A DNA stretch of 33,316 bases, taken from the NCBI GenBank assembly GCA_025331445.1, contig JAIWNE010000205.1:1-33316 (forward strand), given 5' to 3'. Position numbers and translations under genes: made by a program. Positions 10,916 through 23,057 of this stretch are shown one piece after another. Under the pieces are notes generated by a model, which worked only from the letters and a program-made list of their open reading frames with translations, was not told where the DNA came from and searched no databases. Numbering within the stretch: the stretch's first letter is position 1; every line of letters starts with the position of its first letter. The DNA comes from Blakeslea trispora (taxonomy: Eukaryota > Mucoromycota > Mucoromycetes > Mucorales > Choanephoraceae).

Positions 10916-12481
10916 CTCATGCTGTAGAGAGATATGAATGAGATGCTATCTGATCCTTTGAATTCACTAAATCATAAGTATTTTGACATAGTTGAACTTG
11001 AAAAATCCAAGTCTAAAAGCACTATGACAACAAAGAAAAGTTAATCAATCTTAAGCGGAGTGAAAGGCACTGAGCTCACACTTACGTATCTTGCATTGCT
11101 TTATCTATTTCTTGGGATTGTATGAATTGCACAACACCCAACGTAGTCATTTATCTATTGTAGTAAAGAAAAAGATACTGGCATTTGCTACATATGGTGT
11201 TTTTATGATGGTTTGCCATGAATTGAGCTTATACATTCCAGTAGAAGAGAAAGAGTGAATTGATGTACACAAAAGAAAGATCAAGGTAATTGTACCTGAG
11301 ATGACAACAGTTACAAAAGTGTAATGTGCTATTGTTATTTCAAATTTCTAAAAACAGAAAAATTGGTTGGTATCTTCAATGGCAAGAAAGTGTAGGCATC
11401 GCTTCTATAGTATGCTCTGAGTAAAGCAGGAAAGTTGCACAAAATGATAAAACAGGCTCATAATAAGGTTCAAGTTCAGGGGTCTAACTGGTCTTTCCTT
11501 TTTAAACTAAACAGTGTAGCCTATTAGATTCTTAAAGAAATCCTAGCCATTACCGTAAATGCTACTGCAATACTCTTGACGCTTCTGGTACTTGAATGAA
11601 CATAACTGCTCCTGCATTCTGATGGCGCGTTGACAACATATAGCATGTGTTATATTCTTTCTAAATAGCTGTCTTCTTAAAGCATAGCTTCAACAATCTT
11701 TTAATATTTTTCGATTTGATTATTTCAGTAACAATGGTTAAGCTTGATTAACTATCAAAATATTACTTTTGGATATGTCTTTTGATGGTGCTCATCTATG
11801 CTTTCATTCATCGAACCGGTATGTCTTTAAGATCAAAAGTTGCACAAGTGTGATGCTACAAATTGCCAAGAAAAAAAGAGAGAGAAAAAACTAAAATAAT
11901 AGCATTTTCTTGTTAGTTGTTGCTATTCTGTGTACTCTCGATGGGAAAGCAACTCAATCATACACTAATAGTTATCTTTCTCTTTAAAGTGCCGATGAAT
12001 TTTGCAAACCTTCCCATGAGAATTTCCCAAGTAGATGATTAGAATATTGAGATATGATAATTTAGGATCATAGCTGAAATCATACAGCACACTACAAACA
12101 TATCAGAAAAGACCTATACAAAGCTCTCTGTATGATTTCGGGAGCACTCAATTCATTTCTATGGATACTTGTTTGTTTAGCAAAGTGCTTCCCCACCGCG
12201 TCTTTTTCTTTTCTTACATTTAGCTGTGTCAACTGCCTTGTATATACTAATAGAAAAATAGATAGAAATGTTGCAAAAGGTATTTCGTTAATTTTGGTTT
12301 GACAAAAAAAAAAAAGAATATAGCAACTAAAAACGATTACAAAATGCAACTATTTAAACGTTGCCATTGCCATCTAAATTAATAAATACCTCACACACAT
12401 CCGCATAGTAAATATTTTGCTTGCATGGTATGCAAGTCAAAAAAAAAAAAGAAAGGAGTAGGAGAGGGGAGGGGGAGCCAG

Positions 12482-12842
12482 TGATAAAGATGTCATCTAT
12501 GGCCGCTATTCTTTTTTTGTAGGAGAGAGAAAAAAAAATGGATGGCTTAAATAAGTTTATGACTAATAGCTATATCCACATATGGAGTATGCGTGAGAGT
12601 TAGTATATCCTACTGTCAAGGCTAAAAGAGAAAAAGAAATATGCAGTTTACTATACGCTTTGATGATAAGCCTATTTGTCAGCAAAGACACCTCATAGGT
12701 TGGTCCTCTTGTTTGACATGATGGGGTTTTTTCTTTTTTTTTTTTTTTTTACTATTTTTGAAAGGAGCGGAGACTTGACGATAAAAGATAAAGCAAATGA
12801 AGGATAGAAGATTAAAGTAGCGCATTGTACAAGAGTATAAAA
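12482..12842 (+). promoter_or_regulatory. Permease upstream region with GATA sites and TATA box
   Basis: HGATAR matches at 12482-12487, 12664-12669, 12779-12784 and 12786-12791 on the + strand, followed by TATAAAA at 12836-12842, about 240 bases before the start at 13084. Amino-acid and GABA permeases of fungi are often controlled by nitrogen GATA factors. In AT-rich DNA such short sites also arise by chance. Confidence 0.35.
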
Positions 12843-13083
12843 GGTAGTTTTTTTTCTTTCTTTCTTTTTCAAATAACTGGATCAGTCTATTTTCCCTTTT
12901 TCTTTCATTTTTCTCCCCTTCTTCTTCTTTTTTTTTTGTTTATTTGAGAAAACTAGGAATCGAAGCAAGTTGATCTTGTCAAGACTGTAAAACAGAAAAA
13001 AAAAATTATTTCCGTCTCACAAAATTGTGTTCAACCTATTGTCACCATCCTTGATACTTTTCTTCTTTAATTGACTCAAATAT

Positions 13084-15070
13084 ATGACTGATCATAGTCG
13101 CTCAAACGAAGTAGATGAATCTGCCAAGATCACTGAGTTTCAACCCGAAGAAGAGCTTTTGCATTCAATGGGTTATAAACAAGTAAAGTGAAGTGCTTTA
13201 TGACTCAGAATTGAAGTTGAAATTTAATTTTTTTTTTTTTTTTGGTTTGTAGGAAATGAACAAGACAATGTCAACTATTTCCAATTTTTCGATTGCCTTT
13301 GGTTGCTGTTCTATTCTTTCTGGCCTTACTCCTGTATGTATAGCATTTCCATACACTGCTTTTGCTGAATCCCCCCTTTTTTTTTCTTTAATAGTTGTGG
13401 GGTGATGCTATGGCTGCAGGTGGATCTACATCTGTCATATGGGGTTGGGTTTTAGTCTCTATCTTTACCTTTGGCGTTGGACTTTCCCTAGCAGAAATCT
13501 GTTCTGCCTACCCAATTACTGGTGGTCTCTACATTTGGGTCTCCAAGTTAGCTCCACCTAAATGGGTTCCAATTATGTGTTGGCTTACCGGTTGGTGCAA
13601 TTGGCTTGGTTTAGTAAGTTTTTCTTGCCATTCTAGAAATCTTGATACTAATTCGCTTCTTTTGTTTAGACTGGTATAGTCCTTTTAGTACAATCATCAC
13701 CATACTGAAATTAATTACTTGTTATAGTCGCTATTACCTCTACTGATATTGGTCTATCTCAATTTATCTCATCCATGGTCAAGATCAATAATCCAGAAAA
13801 CAGTCCATCCATTTATTGGGAGTATGGCATCTTCATTGTGATTGCTGTTGTTCATGGCTTGATCAATTCAATTAGTGTGAAGTACAATGGATTCTTTAAC
13901 CAGACCTCATTGTATTGGCATCTCATAGGTACTCTTCTCCTAATCATTGTTGCTCTTGTATTGACGCCTAATAAGCCTGATGCGAAATGGGTGGTAAAGC
14001 AAGAAATATATATTTATGTTGTTCAGTCTTTTGACAATATTTTCTTTTTTTTATAGTTCACCTTTTTTGAAAATGACACTGGGTTTTCTTCTGGAGGATA
14101 TGCTTTTTTGATTGGTCTTTTGCAATGTCAATATACTCTTTCCGGATTTGACAGCGCAGCTCACATGTCAGATGAAACACAAGATGCTAGTCGCAGTGCA
14201 CCTCGAGGCATTCTTTATGCAGTTGGAACAGCTGCCATTGTGGGCTTTGTCTTTTTACTCTCTGTTAACTTTTGTGTTCAAGATTATGAAGCTCAAATTC
14301 TCAATACAGATATTAGCCCTGCTATGGTAAAGGTCTTTTTAGATGGTGTAGGATACCGCTGGACACTTGTTTTCACTATTATCATTATGGGTGCCATGTT
14401 CTTCTCTGGCTCTGCTTTAACACTTGGTAGTTCCAGAATGGTATATGCCTTTGCCAGAGATGGTGCCATGCCCTTTTCTCGATACCTTGCAACCATCAAT
14501 CAAAAGACGATGACACCCGTTTATGCCGTCTGGTTCAATGTAGCTTTTGCTATTGTGGTTGGTATATTGTACATCATCAATGAAACAGCTTATAATGCCA
14601 TTGTTTCTGTCAATACCATCAGCTCAAGTATTGCCTACTTTATTCCAATTGCTCTTAAAGTGTTTGTGGCCCGCAAGGTCTTTGTTCGCGGCCCATTTCA
14701 TCTAGGGCCATTTTCTGACCTGGTGAATGTTGTGAGTCTCTGTTGGATTGTGTTGACGAGTGTACTCTTCATCTGTCCCACAGAATCTCCTGTAACAGCA
14801 AGCAACATGAACTATGCAATTGTTGTGTTTGGGGGTATTATGACTCTCTCAGTCTTATACTATCACTTCCGTGCTCGCCAATGGTTCCATGGTCCCGGCA
14901 AAAGCATGGAAGATGATTCACAATTGGATGGCTTTCCAGTTGAAGTCGCAGTAGATGATAACAAAAACAAACGCTCCGATACCACGTATGATTCTTCTAG
15001 CCAAAGCAGTAATGGCGATCAACAAAAGAGCAAGCCTTATGATGTCAGTACAATTGAGCATGCTCGATAA
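13084..15070 (+). CDS. APC-superfamily amino-acid/GABA/choline-type permease
   Basis: Plasma-membrane (or vacuolar) amine or amino-acid importer of the fungal amino-acid/choline transporter group. Exons: 13084-13182, 13253-13333, 13395-13613, 13670-13673, 13728-13993 and 14057-15070, total 560 residues. Junction frames all agree. Features: hydrophilic N-terminus; EMNKTMSTISNFSIAFG before helix 1; the AEICSAYPITGGLYIW stretch; GFDSAAHMSDET followed by APRGI, characteristic of this group; and about 12 hydrophobic segments with a Ser/Lys-rich cytoplasmic tail. The fourth exon is only 4 nt (ACTG), flanked by introns of 56 and 54 bp; without it the frame breaks. A polyadenylation-type AATAAA is at 15146-15151. 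Substrate is not determined; GABA, choline and polyamine are all possible for this family. Confidence 0.92.
13670..13673 (+). other. 4-nt microexon (ACTG) of the permease
   Basis: Lies between GTAAGT...TTTAG (13614-13669, with ACTAAT as likely branch site) and GTATAG...TATAG (13674-13727). Exon 3 ends in phase 0 and exon 5 needs one preceding base. ACT G supplies Thr plus that base, giving NWLGL-T-V-AITSTDIG. Confidence 0.7.
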
Positions 15071-15145
15071 GAAGAAAATCAAATGATACCCTTCCTAACC
15101 CCCCTCCTCTTCCTTCTTCCTTAATATACTAATGTGTCTATGTAT

Positions 15146-15151
15146 AATAAA
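15146..15151 (+). terminator. Polyadenylation-type signal of the permease
   Basis: AATAAA 76 bases after the stop codon, in the short interval between two convergent genes. Confidence 0.45.
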
Positions 15152-15266
15152 CTTATCCTTGTATTAAAATATGTGTAAAAATAGAGGAGTGCTTCTATCA
15201 GCATTTTTTTTATCATCTTATAACTCGTCTTTAAATCTATTGCTGTGTATACATTCATAGTGGTCA

Positions 15267-16364
15267 TCAATTTATTTTTTTGCTAACAGGTGGTCTAGCT
15301 GGAGATGAAGATCTTGATCTACGTCCAATCTTATCAAAGACCGATAATCTCTGTAATTTCTTTTCAATTCTGGATGTATCTTCGTCTTCGGAACTACTGT
15401 CAGACGAATCGGATCCCTTTGAGTTTAGGCTGGAAATACTTGAATGGCTGCTGATACGGAACATGCCACTAAGACGGTTGGGCTTTTTGGCTGCCTTTTT
15501 TAGTTGCTTCTTTACTTTATCTTCAGGTCGAACAACCACGACAGGAACAGGAGAATGTTGCAGACAGTATTTTGACACGCTGTTGATAAACATCCCCTTA
15601 AGCTCAGACATGCCTCTGGTTCCAACAATAAGCATGGAAGGTTGATAGACCGAAATCTATGAACGACTGTCAGCATCTATTGTCTTTGGCTTTATTGTTC
15701 CCTCTTCCCATTCTTTCTCTCTCTACTTGCCATATTTTGAATAGTTTCCTGAACTTTGCCAATGACGAATTCGATAACAGCACTGATCTATACAATAAAA
15801 ATAACAATGCGGGTTATAGACAAACAAAGTAACAGTAGCAATCAACGCTTACCTTCATTTCAGAGCCACCAGCTGACATAATTTTACTCATAACAGCCGA
15901 TGCTCTTTCCTTTGCTTTTAATTCTTCGTTTCTTAACATAGCAGACAAGTTGGGTCTATTTTCTGTTTGATTGTGTAAGTCATCTGCACCTCTTTTTTAC
16001 TCTTTAATTGATCTCTTTTCCTTTACCACTCATATCTACCGTGAGAACGCTTAATGCAATGATTTCATCGCCAGAATCCACAATATTCTATTCATCGAGT
16101 CAAAAATAAAGAGTTATACAACTATTCGTGATTTCCACAACTAAAGGGAGTTCTTACATCAATCACCCAATCCAAAGCATAGTCACTATAGGGCGCCAAG
16201 TCTGTGGCTACCATGAATGTTCTACTTCTTCTATTACGTTGGTATCCTTGTGTTTTTCCTCTTAACGTGAAGGAGTAATCAGGCTGATCTTGATCTGTCA
16301 TTGTATCAAAAGATACGCCTCGTACGTAGTTTTCTGCCTGAACTATAGGAATACTCTTCGACAT
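15267..16364 (-). CDS. Universal stress protein (UspA domain) with Ser-rich tail
   Basis: Exons on the minus strand: 16364-16158, 16087-16027, 15962-15853, 15787-15731 and 15656-15267, total 274 residues. The UspA fold starts at RTFMVATDLAPYSDYALDWV (about residue 50) and ends at SPVPVVVVRP. The nucleotide-binding loop is GTRGMSELKGMFINS: G157 and G160 are kept, but the usual third glycine is N170, followed by S171. The tail (about residue 185 on) is Lys- and Ser-rich with acidic SSEDED and basic RRSRSSSPARPP stretches, so possibly phosphorylated. The intron at 15657-15730 starts with GC instead of GT; frame demands it. Convergent with the permease, about 200 bp between stops. Fungal USPs are linked to stress responses, but the role here is not known. 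Confidence 0.92.
15657..15730 (-). other. GC-AG intron in the universal stress protein gene
   Basis: On the minus strand the donor reads ATG|GCAAGT and the acceptor TTCATAG. Using the GT two codons later, in either of two acceptor choices, breaks the GTRG-containing frame, while GC-AG joins in phase 0. GCAAGT is the classical donor of GC-AG introns. Confidence 0.75.
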
Positions 16365-19128
16365 GACTTGTTTCTAGTATAAACCCTTTTTTCTCAAACA
16401 AAGAAATAACCAAAAGAGAAAAAGATTCTTTTTTTTTGTATCTTTCTGTAATCGTTTGTGTAACGTCAGTGCGAATAGAGTGACGATAAGGTCTCAAATT
16501 CAATTCGGCCAGACAACTTTTTAATGCACTTTAGTTGGACAAATAAAGACCTAAAAGCTCAATTGCTAGCTAAGAAAGAAACAAAAGAAAACCACTTACG
16601 ATGGCCTATTGCCTGCAATAAATTTGTATTGCTTTGAAAAAGAGAACCATACATTATTTCTTTCGATATACCTGACTCAGTGAATTTGCATCAAGTATAC
16701 TTCATTTTTCTGGTACACTCGAAGAAATTCTAATAAAGTATTTGCTTTTATTGCTAAAAACCATCTTTAATAATCTTGCAAGACTAGAAATAAAGCAGCT
16801 CAAACTGTAATGATCAAAGGCATTGACAAGGTAATGCTCTACTACTTGAAGCAAACAGATTAAAAAGAGATAAAGTGTTGTGCTCTGCAATTCGGACTCA
16901 ATTAAACCTAGCTAGAGCTCATTTCTCATTTGATGAAGATGTACTAGGTCACTTTTGTTTGCCCTATTTAATGTCGTTTGACTCGAGCAATCAAAATTTA
17001 AATGGTTTAATCTCTTCAATCTTGCAAAAGAAAAACAATGTGTCGATAAAACAGTTTTGAAAAAAAAAGCGAAATATAAAGTAATCGAGCATTTTAGTAA
17101 AGCAAAACAGTAAGAAGCCAATACCAACTTTTCAGCAATTGCAATTATCCTCACGTCTCCTTGTCCTAGTTAAGCTTTTTATAGTCTGTATCAATAGAAC
17201 AATGAAAATAAGCTAGCTCCATCCCTCCTTTCCTTTTTTTTATCTTTCAAAACAAAAAAAGAGACTACTATTGCCCGGAGAGGAGAAGAGGGTGTCGGGA
17301 GTGAGTTTTCCTCCTTGAAAAAAAAACATGTGGCAAAATAAAATAGTTGAATCCATTTCATACATAGAGTCTATTTAAAAGGGAAAAATAACAGTGTACA
17401 ACTTTGATAGAAATATCAACTATCCAACAAACAAATAATCAGAGAGAAAGAGGAAGCGATGCATAGTCGAGACTACTTTAGTTTGAAAAGACTCTTCAAC
17501 AACGTGTTTTATGGTCTATTTTTTAGAATAAAAAGTTAAAAACGTAGCCCTTTTATGGTAAGCGTTGTGATGCATACAATCCTTCAGAGTCGTACAAGGC
17601 CTAAATCTCCGTGTTGTCAAGAATATCAGTCAAAGAAAGAGCAAGAAAAGAGGGGGATAAAGAAAAGGAGAAGATGAAGGATGAAGCAAAAGTTTCAGTC
17701 TTATAAAATAGAGGTTCTTTATATGGAAGAATGGCAAGGAATAGTGAGAGAACACAAAGAAGAAGATGTCGTATAACTTTCTTTTATCGTGCCTATCTGT
17801 CATCTTTTTATCATTCAAGAGAAAAAGACTAGTTTACTTATTTTCAAATCGGGCACTCCTTCTAAACAAAGCAGAGCTTTTTCTCGCAAGTCTTTCTTTC
17901 GCTTGCTCTTTCCTTTGTCTTCTTTACCCTCAAAGTCAACCCTGAATCAGTCTGCATTGTCTTTTTCTTGCTCCGTTATCTTACAAAGGTAGAGGTGATC
18001 CAAAGCTTGGTTTGACAATTACTTTCAGTCAAACATTATAAGGTTTATGATGGAAACTCAGCAAATTAAATTCAAGTACAGCAATTAAAAAACAGAGACT
18101 TTGCTTTTCTCTCTTTTCATTTTGTTAGAAACCCGGTATACATGGTATTCTTCAAGCCTACTTGAAAGAAGACAAACAAAAAAGCATAACATTCTAAAGA
18201 GTAAATGTTGCAAGAGACTTGTTATCAAAGTAGCCGAGTAAAGAAGAAATGAAAACCAATGTAATAGTCAGAAGAGCTCAATCATGTTCTTCCAAAAAGC
18301 AGTAAGGGTAAACAAAAAACCAAGTTATCCGACAATGGATAACGATCAATGTCAAATCCATCCTACTACTAGGGCGAAGAGCGGAATTTCTTGGAATGTA
18401 TCTTGTCCATGCATCGTGTAACACGGACTTTAAGTTGTGTAGTGAAGCAAAAAAATAAAAGAGATGGCAAATCTATCCATTCCTCTTTCCCGGGTGTATT
18501 ATGGAAATAAATGTCAGTGTGCCTCATTTGAGATCGTCTTTATCTGAGTTAGTTGCTGGTCATGTTGAACCTAACAAATAAAAGTAGATCGAAAAAAAAG
18601 ACGATCCATAAACAGAAAAAAACAAGCAAACATCAACCTAAAAGAGATTGATTCAAATAGAAGGAAACAAAGAGAGAAAGAAAACAGGAGTCGAAGTCAG
18701 AAATTACAAAAATAGATTACTCGTAGATCCAATTTAAAATTACTCAGACGTTGGTACGTTAGAAGGAGGAAAAAAAAAAGAGGCAGTGAACAAGACAGGC
18801 TCATACAAATCATCAGTCTATCTTGATTTTGTTTTGTATACAAAAAGTAAGTAAAACAAGTTGTATATGGAAAAAGGGGGAAGGAAAGAGGAGGAAGTGA
18901 AGCAAGAAGGGGGGGGGACAAACATAAATCAGATTTGCTTGTTTGAATGCACAATCAACAAAGACAGTTAACAGATCAATCCAGGCAATGGATCTTTGCA
19001 ACATGAGTGGCAGTTTTTTATTTTTTTTAATTCAAGCACGTTTTATCGTATCTCGCATAACATTGCCATGCTAACTCAAACTTGTACACATTCTATCCAG
19101 TTTTATTTGGATTTTCTAATCCATCACA

Positions 19129-19163
19129 CACATGCGCATATATACGTGCACACACACACACAC
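19129..19163. repeat. CA-rich microsatellite
   Basis: CA dinucleotides interrupted by a short TGCGCATATATACGTG segment. Alternating purine-pyrimidine sequence upstream of chitin synthase. Confidence 0.7.
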
Positions 19164-19568
19164 ATTATCTTTCTTTCGTTTTCTCTTTTTGCTTGTAGTT
19201 ATCAGTGAAAAATAATATGATATTCAATCCTTCTTCTGTTTCACTCCGAAAATGATTTTTCTTGTCTTCTTACTCTTCTTCTCTTTACCAAAAACAACTT
19301 CCAACAAGGCATGCTCAAGTCAAATAAAGTCTGAGTAACTCGTGGAAAGTTACACACAAGATCTAATATTAGGGCGCCAGCGTATGCTGGTTAAATAATT
19401 TTATTAATTTTGGCAATAAAACTCTTGAAATGTTTAGTTACCCAGAAATATAAACAGCGAAAAAAAAGGTATGTGCGATCTTTGAATGCCTTGTGTTACT
19501 TGTCTTTAATTACTGCTTTCCAGATTGAAGCTTATTATTTAAATACCTTATATTTCTTCATCCTGGTC

Positions 19569-19774
19569 TAGTTTTCTTTTCTTCTTTTTTCTCTTTTTCT
19601 TCTTCTTTTCTTTAACTCGCTTTCTCTTTTTTTTTCTTTTTTATATCATCGTCTTTACCTTTCCTTTCCTTTCTAGAAAAAAAATTCTTTCCTTTTAGAC
19701 TAATAGACGAGTGTCTTCTCTCTTATCCCCCCCTTCACATTCTTTTTTTTTTTAAATACACATTTTGAAACAAA
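19569..19774 (+). promoter_or_regulatory. Pyrimidine-rich leader of chitin synthase
   Basis: About 200 bases before the start codon are almost entirely T and C on the + strand, including a CTTTCTAG at the end of the tract (about 19670-19677). This is typical of strongly expressed fungal genes and may include a 5'-UTR intron acceptor; no donor could be fixed. Confidence 0.4.
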
Positions 19775-22570
19775 ATGTATCAGTACAACAACAATCAAAA
19801 CAGCAATAGTCCAATGCCATCGGCGAGGACACCTACCCGAGCCAAGTTCAATACAGGTGAAGAATACTCTATGGAGCAAACTGCATTCAACAACAATGCC
19901 AATGCCGGAATGCCTACGGACAATACACTCAATTACTATGAGACTTCAATTCCCGGAAGTGGCGGTGCGCCTAACATGCAAAGACCTCTCTTACAAAACA
20001 ATGGCTCTTCACCTACTACTCCTCGTTCCAACATGATTGGTGGTGGACCTGGCGATTTTGGTATTGCACCTAGAAGACAAACCAGAAGATACAAGACAGG
20101 TAAGGGAATTCTTGATAACAAGAAAAAAAACATGAATCACTTACAAACTTGTTTTTTTTTGAAAAATAATAGTGAGAAGAGTCAAGTTGACAGGTGGTAA
20201 TTTGGTACTTGATAACCCTGTACCAAACAAATATCTTCAACGTGTCAAGCATAGAGATGATCATGAATTCACTCATATGCGATATACCGCTGCTACTTGT
20301 GATCCAGCTGATTTCCAGAAAGAAAACTATAGATTGCGTCAAAACTTAATGCATAGAGAAACAGAATTATTCATCGTCTTGACCATGTACAACGTAAGGA
20401 GCAAAAAAAAAAGTGAAAAAAAAGAAAGTGTTACAATAGATATTTAAACATTGTTTATATAGGAAGATGAAGTGTTGTTTTGTAGAACGATGAATGGTGT
20501 GATGAAGAACATTTCCCATCTTTGTTCTCGTGATCGTTCCAAGACATGGGGTGCCAATGGTTGGAAAAAGGTTGTTGTCTGTGTTGTATCGGATGGTCGT
20601 ACCAAGATCCATCCTCGTACACTCTCAGTTTTGGCTGCCATGGGTGTCTATCAAGACGGTCTTGCCAAGAACGTCGTTGAAGGCAAGCCTGTAACAGCTC
20701 ATATTTACGAAGTATGTTATTTTTTTTTTTATTATTATCAATTTTTAAATTGACTTTGTAACGTTACACTGACACCATAACTCCCAAAATATTTTTTTTA
20801 TAGCATACAACACAACTCTCGATTGATGCGGACATGAATTTCAGAGGAGCAGAACTAGGTGTTGTACCTGTCCAAATTCTCTTTTGTTTGAAGGAAAAGA
20901 ACGCCAAAAAGATCAATTCCCATCGTTGGTTTTTCCAGGCCTTTGGCCCCTTGATCAAACCCAATGTCTGTGTGTTGCTTGATGTGGGTACCAAACCTGG
21001 TGGAAGATCCATTTACCACCTTTGGAAAGCATTCGATATCAACCGTAACGTAGCAGGTGCATGTGGTGAAATCAAGGCCATGTTGGGTCCCAAAGGTCTC
21101 TATCTGTTGAATCCATTGGTAGCCTCACAAAACTTTGAATACAAAATGTCCAATATTCTTGATAAGCCCTTGGAATCTGTCTTTGGTCATATTTCAGTCT
21201 TGCCTGGTGCTTTCTCTGCTTATCGTTATACAGCTCTTCAGAACGATATTCATGGTGTAGGTCCCCTTGAGAAGTATTTCTTGGGTGAAAAGATGCACGG
21301 TGCAGATGCCGATATCTTTACAGCCAACATGTATCTTGCTGAAGATCGTATTTTGTGTTATGAACTGGTTGCTAAGAAAGATGCCGCCTGGGTTCTTCAT
21401 TATGTCTCGAATGCATCTGGTGAAACCGATGTGCCTGATACGGTAGCTGAATTTATCTCTCAACGTCGTCGTTGGTTGAACGGTTCCTTCTTTGCTGGTA
21501 TCTATTCTATGGTTCACTGGAGAAAGGTCTGGAGTTCAGACCATTTCATCTTGCGTAAGCTGGTCTTTATGTTCAATGACCTTTATCAACTCTACAATTT
21601 GGTTTTCTCTTGGTTTGCTATCGGTAACTTTTATCTTGTCTTCTATATCATGACTACCTCCATCACCACTGTCAACAACCCACCTTTTGATCCTAGTATT
21701 GGTAACGTGATTCATACGGTTCTGAACTATATCTACGTTCTATTGTTGATCATTCAGATCATTATTGCTATGGGTAACAGACCTCAAGGTCTCAAATGGG
21801 CTTATACCATGATTATTGTCTTTTTCGCCTTGCTGATGGCTTACATTATGTTCTGTACCTTATGGATCACAGTGATTGCTGTCAGTACGGCCTATTCAGA
21901 AGCGATACAGGATGCCAAGGGTAATGTGAGTCAAGAATTTTTGGGTCTTGTCAGACAAAGTACCTTTAGAAATGTAATTATCTCTCTCTGTTCCACCTAT
22001 GTCATGTATCTTGTCTCCAGTGTCTTGTTCTTGGATCCTTGGCACATCTTCACCAGTCTGATACCTTATATCTTCATGTCACCCAGTTATACCAACGTAC
22101 TCAACATCTATGCCTTCTGTAACACGCACGATGTCTCTTGGGGTACCAAGGGTGATAACGGTGTCTCCAACGATCTTGGTGTAGTCAAGGCATCCAAGGG
22201 CAAAGATGGTGAAAGCGAAGTTGAAGTGGCTGCTCCTACTGAACAAAAAGATTTGAACGAACAATACGATGAAGCCTGTCTTGACTTGAAGGCTGTCGTG
22301 ATACCCGAAGTCAGTAAGAGAGATGCCAAGACCAAGCAAGAAGATTACTACAAGTCTTTCAGAACCATCCTGGTTACTTCTTGGATTATGTCCAATTTGA
22401 TTTTGGTTGTCATTATCACAAGTGGACAGAACATTTTGAGTTGGTTTGGTACTTACACTGAAAGAGCCACTGTCTATCTTGGTTTCATTCTTTGGTCCGT
22501 AGCTGGTTTGTCTGCTATTCGTTTTGTAGGCTCTTGTATTTATTTGTTTATGAAGATTTTCACTGGTTAG
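19775..22570 (+). CDS. Chitin synthase (division 1, class I-III type)
   Basis: Plasma-membrane glycosyltransferase that extends chitin from UDP-GlcNAc for the cell wall. Exons: 19775-20099, 20173-20393, 20463-20711 and 20804-22570, total 853 residues; introns of 73, 69 and 92 bp. Residues 1-105 are Asn/Gln-rich and disordered. The chitin-synthase N-terminal region follows ([29 protein letters not shown]). Catalytic motifs: EDEVL at the start of exon 3 (residue 183), SDGR, D325 in DVGTKPG, E445/D446 in AEDRIL, and QRRRW at 485-489. From about residue 505 on there are roughly seven membrane segments. There is no myosin or cytochrome-b5 domain, so it is not a division 2 enzyme. The exact class needs a tree. 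AATAAA-like sequence lies about 120 bases after the stop. Confidence 0.95.
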
Positions 22571-22687
22571 AGAAATCAGTTGAAAACATCATTTTACCAG
22601 AACCTTTTCGCTTATCCCCCTTACCTCTCCCTCTCTCTCTCATTATTATTGTCATTCCATATCCCTCTCATTATTTTGCTTTGTATG

Positions 22688-22693
22688 AATAAA
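22688..22693 (+). terminator. Polyadenylation-type signal of chitin synthase
   Basis: AATAAA about 118 bases after the chitin synthase stop, preceded by a CT-rich stretch. Confidence 0.4.
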
Positions 22694-23057
22694 AAATCAC
22701 ACTACTTGTTTCATTTCTTTCTTCTAAGAAAAACAATAAGGTTAAATGTTCACATGTAAATGAAGCAATTAAAAAAAAAGGAAGCTTGAAAGCATATGTG
22801 TATTTGGGAAACAGATATAAACCAAAACATGAAATGTAAAAAAAAAGAGGCTGTTTGATTTTCTATGCTCTTTTCTTTATTACTCTCATTCAAAGCATAA
22901 ACATAATAAACAAATGACTTCAGTTCATGGGTAACTAACTTAACTCTACACTTCTTGTTTTAAAGCTAGTCTCTTTTCATAAATATTTGAGTAGTCGTGA
23001 GGTATAGGAATTGCATCAAGAAAAACAAAAGAGGTGCTGCTAATTTGAAGCTCTCGT

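Larger units (their letters stand above)
10318..13083. other. Long intergenic region between Lon and the permease
   Basis: About 2.8 kb with no recognised gene. It contains a G-run (about 10418-10427), a long imperfect inverted repeat (10767-10915), several A and T runs including about 20 T near 12730-12750, and four HGATAR sites plus a TATA box before the permease. Short open frames (for example 12092-12349 on the minus strand) have no family features. Confidence 0.6.
16365..19774. other. Long intergenic region before chitin synthase
   Basis: About 3.4 kb between the divergent stress-protein and chitin-synthase genes. No gene was recognised; open frames are short and simple. It holds a G-run (about 18909-18917), a CA repeat (19129-19163), a 5-bp hairpin CCAGC-GTAT-GCTGG (19377-19390) and, at the right, a long pyrimidine-rich leader. 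Confidence 0.6.

Noticed and set aside
11466..11480. tRNA B-box-like GGTTCAAGTTC
   Set aside because: No A box, no cloverleaf arms and no terminator T-run at the right distance.
15280..15645. Plus-strand 121-codon frame over the stress protein gene
   Set aside because: It is antisense to the last exon of the UspA gene, which has clear family motifs.
19377..19390. CCAGC-GTAT-GCTGG hairpin as a regulatory RNA element
   Set aside because: A 5-bp stem is easily expected by chance in 33 kb; nothing else supports it.
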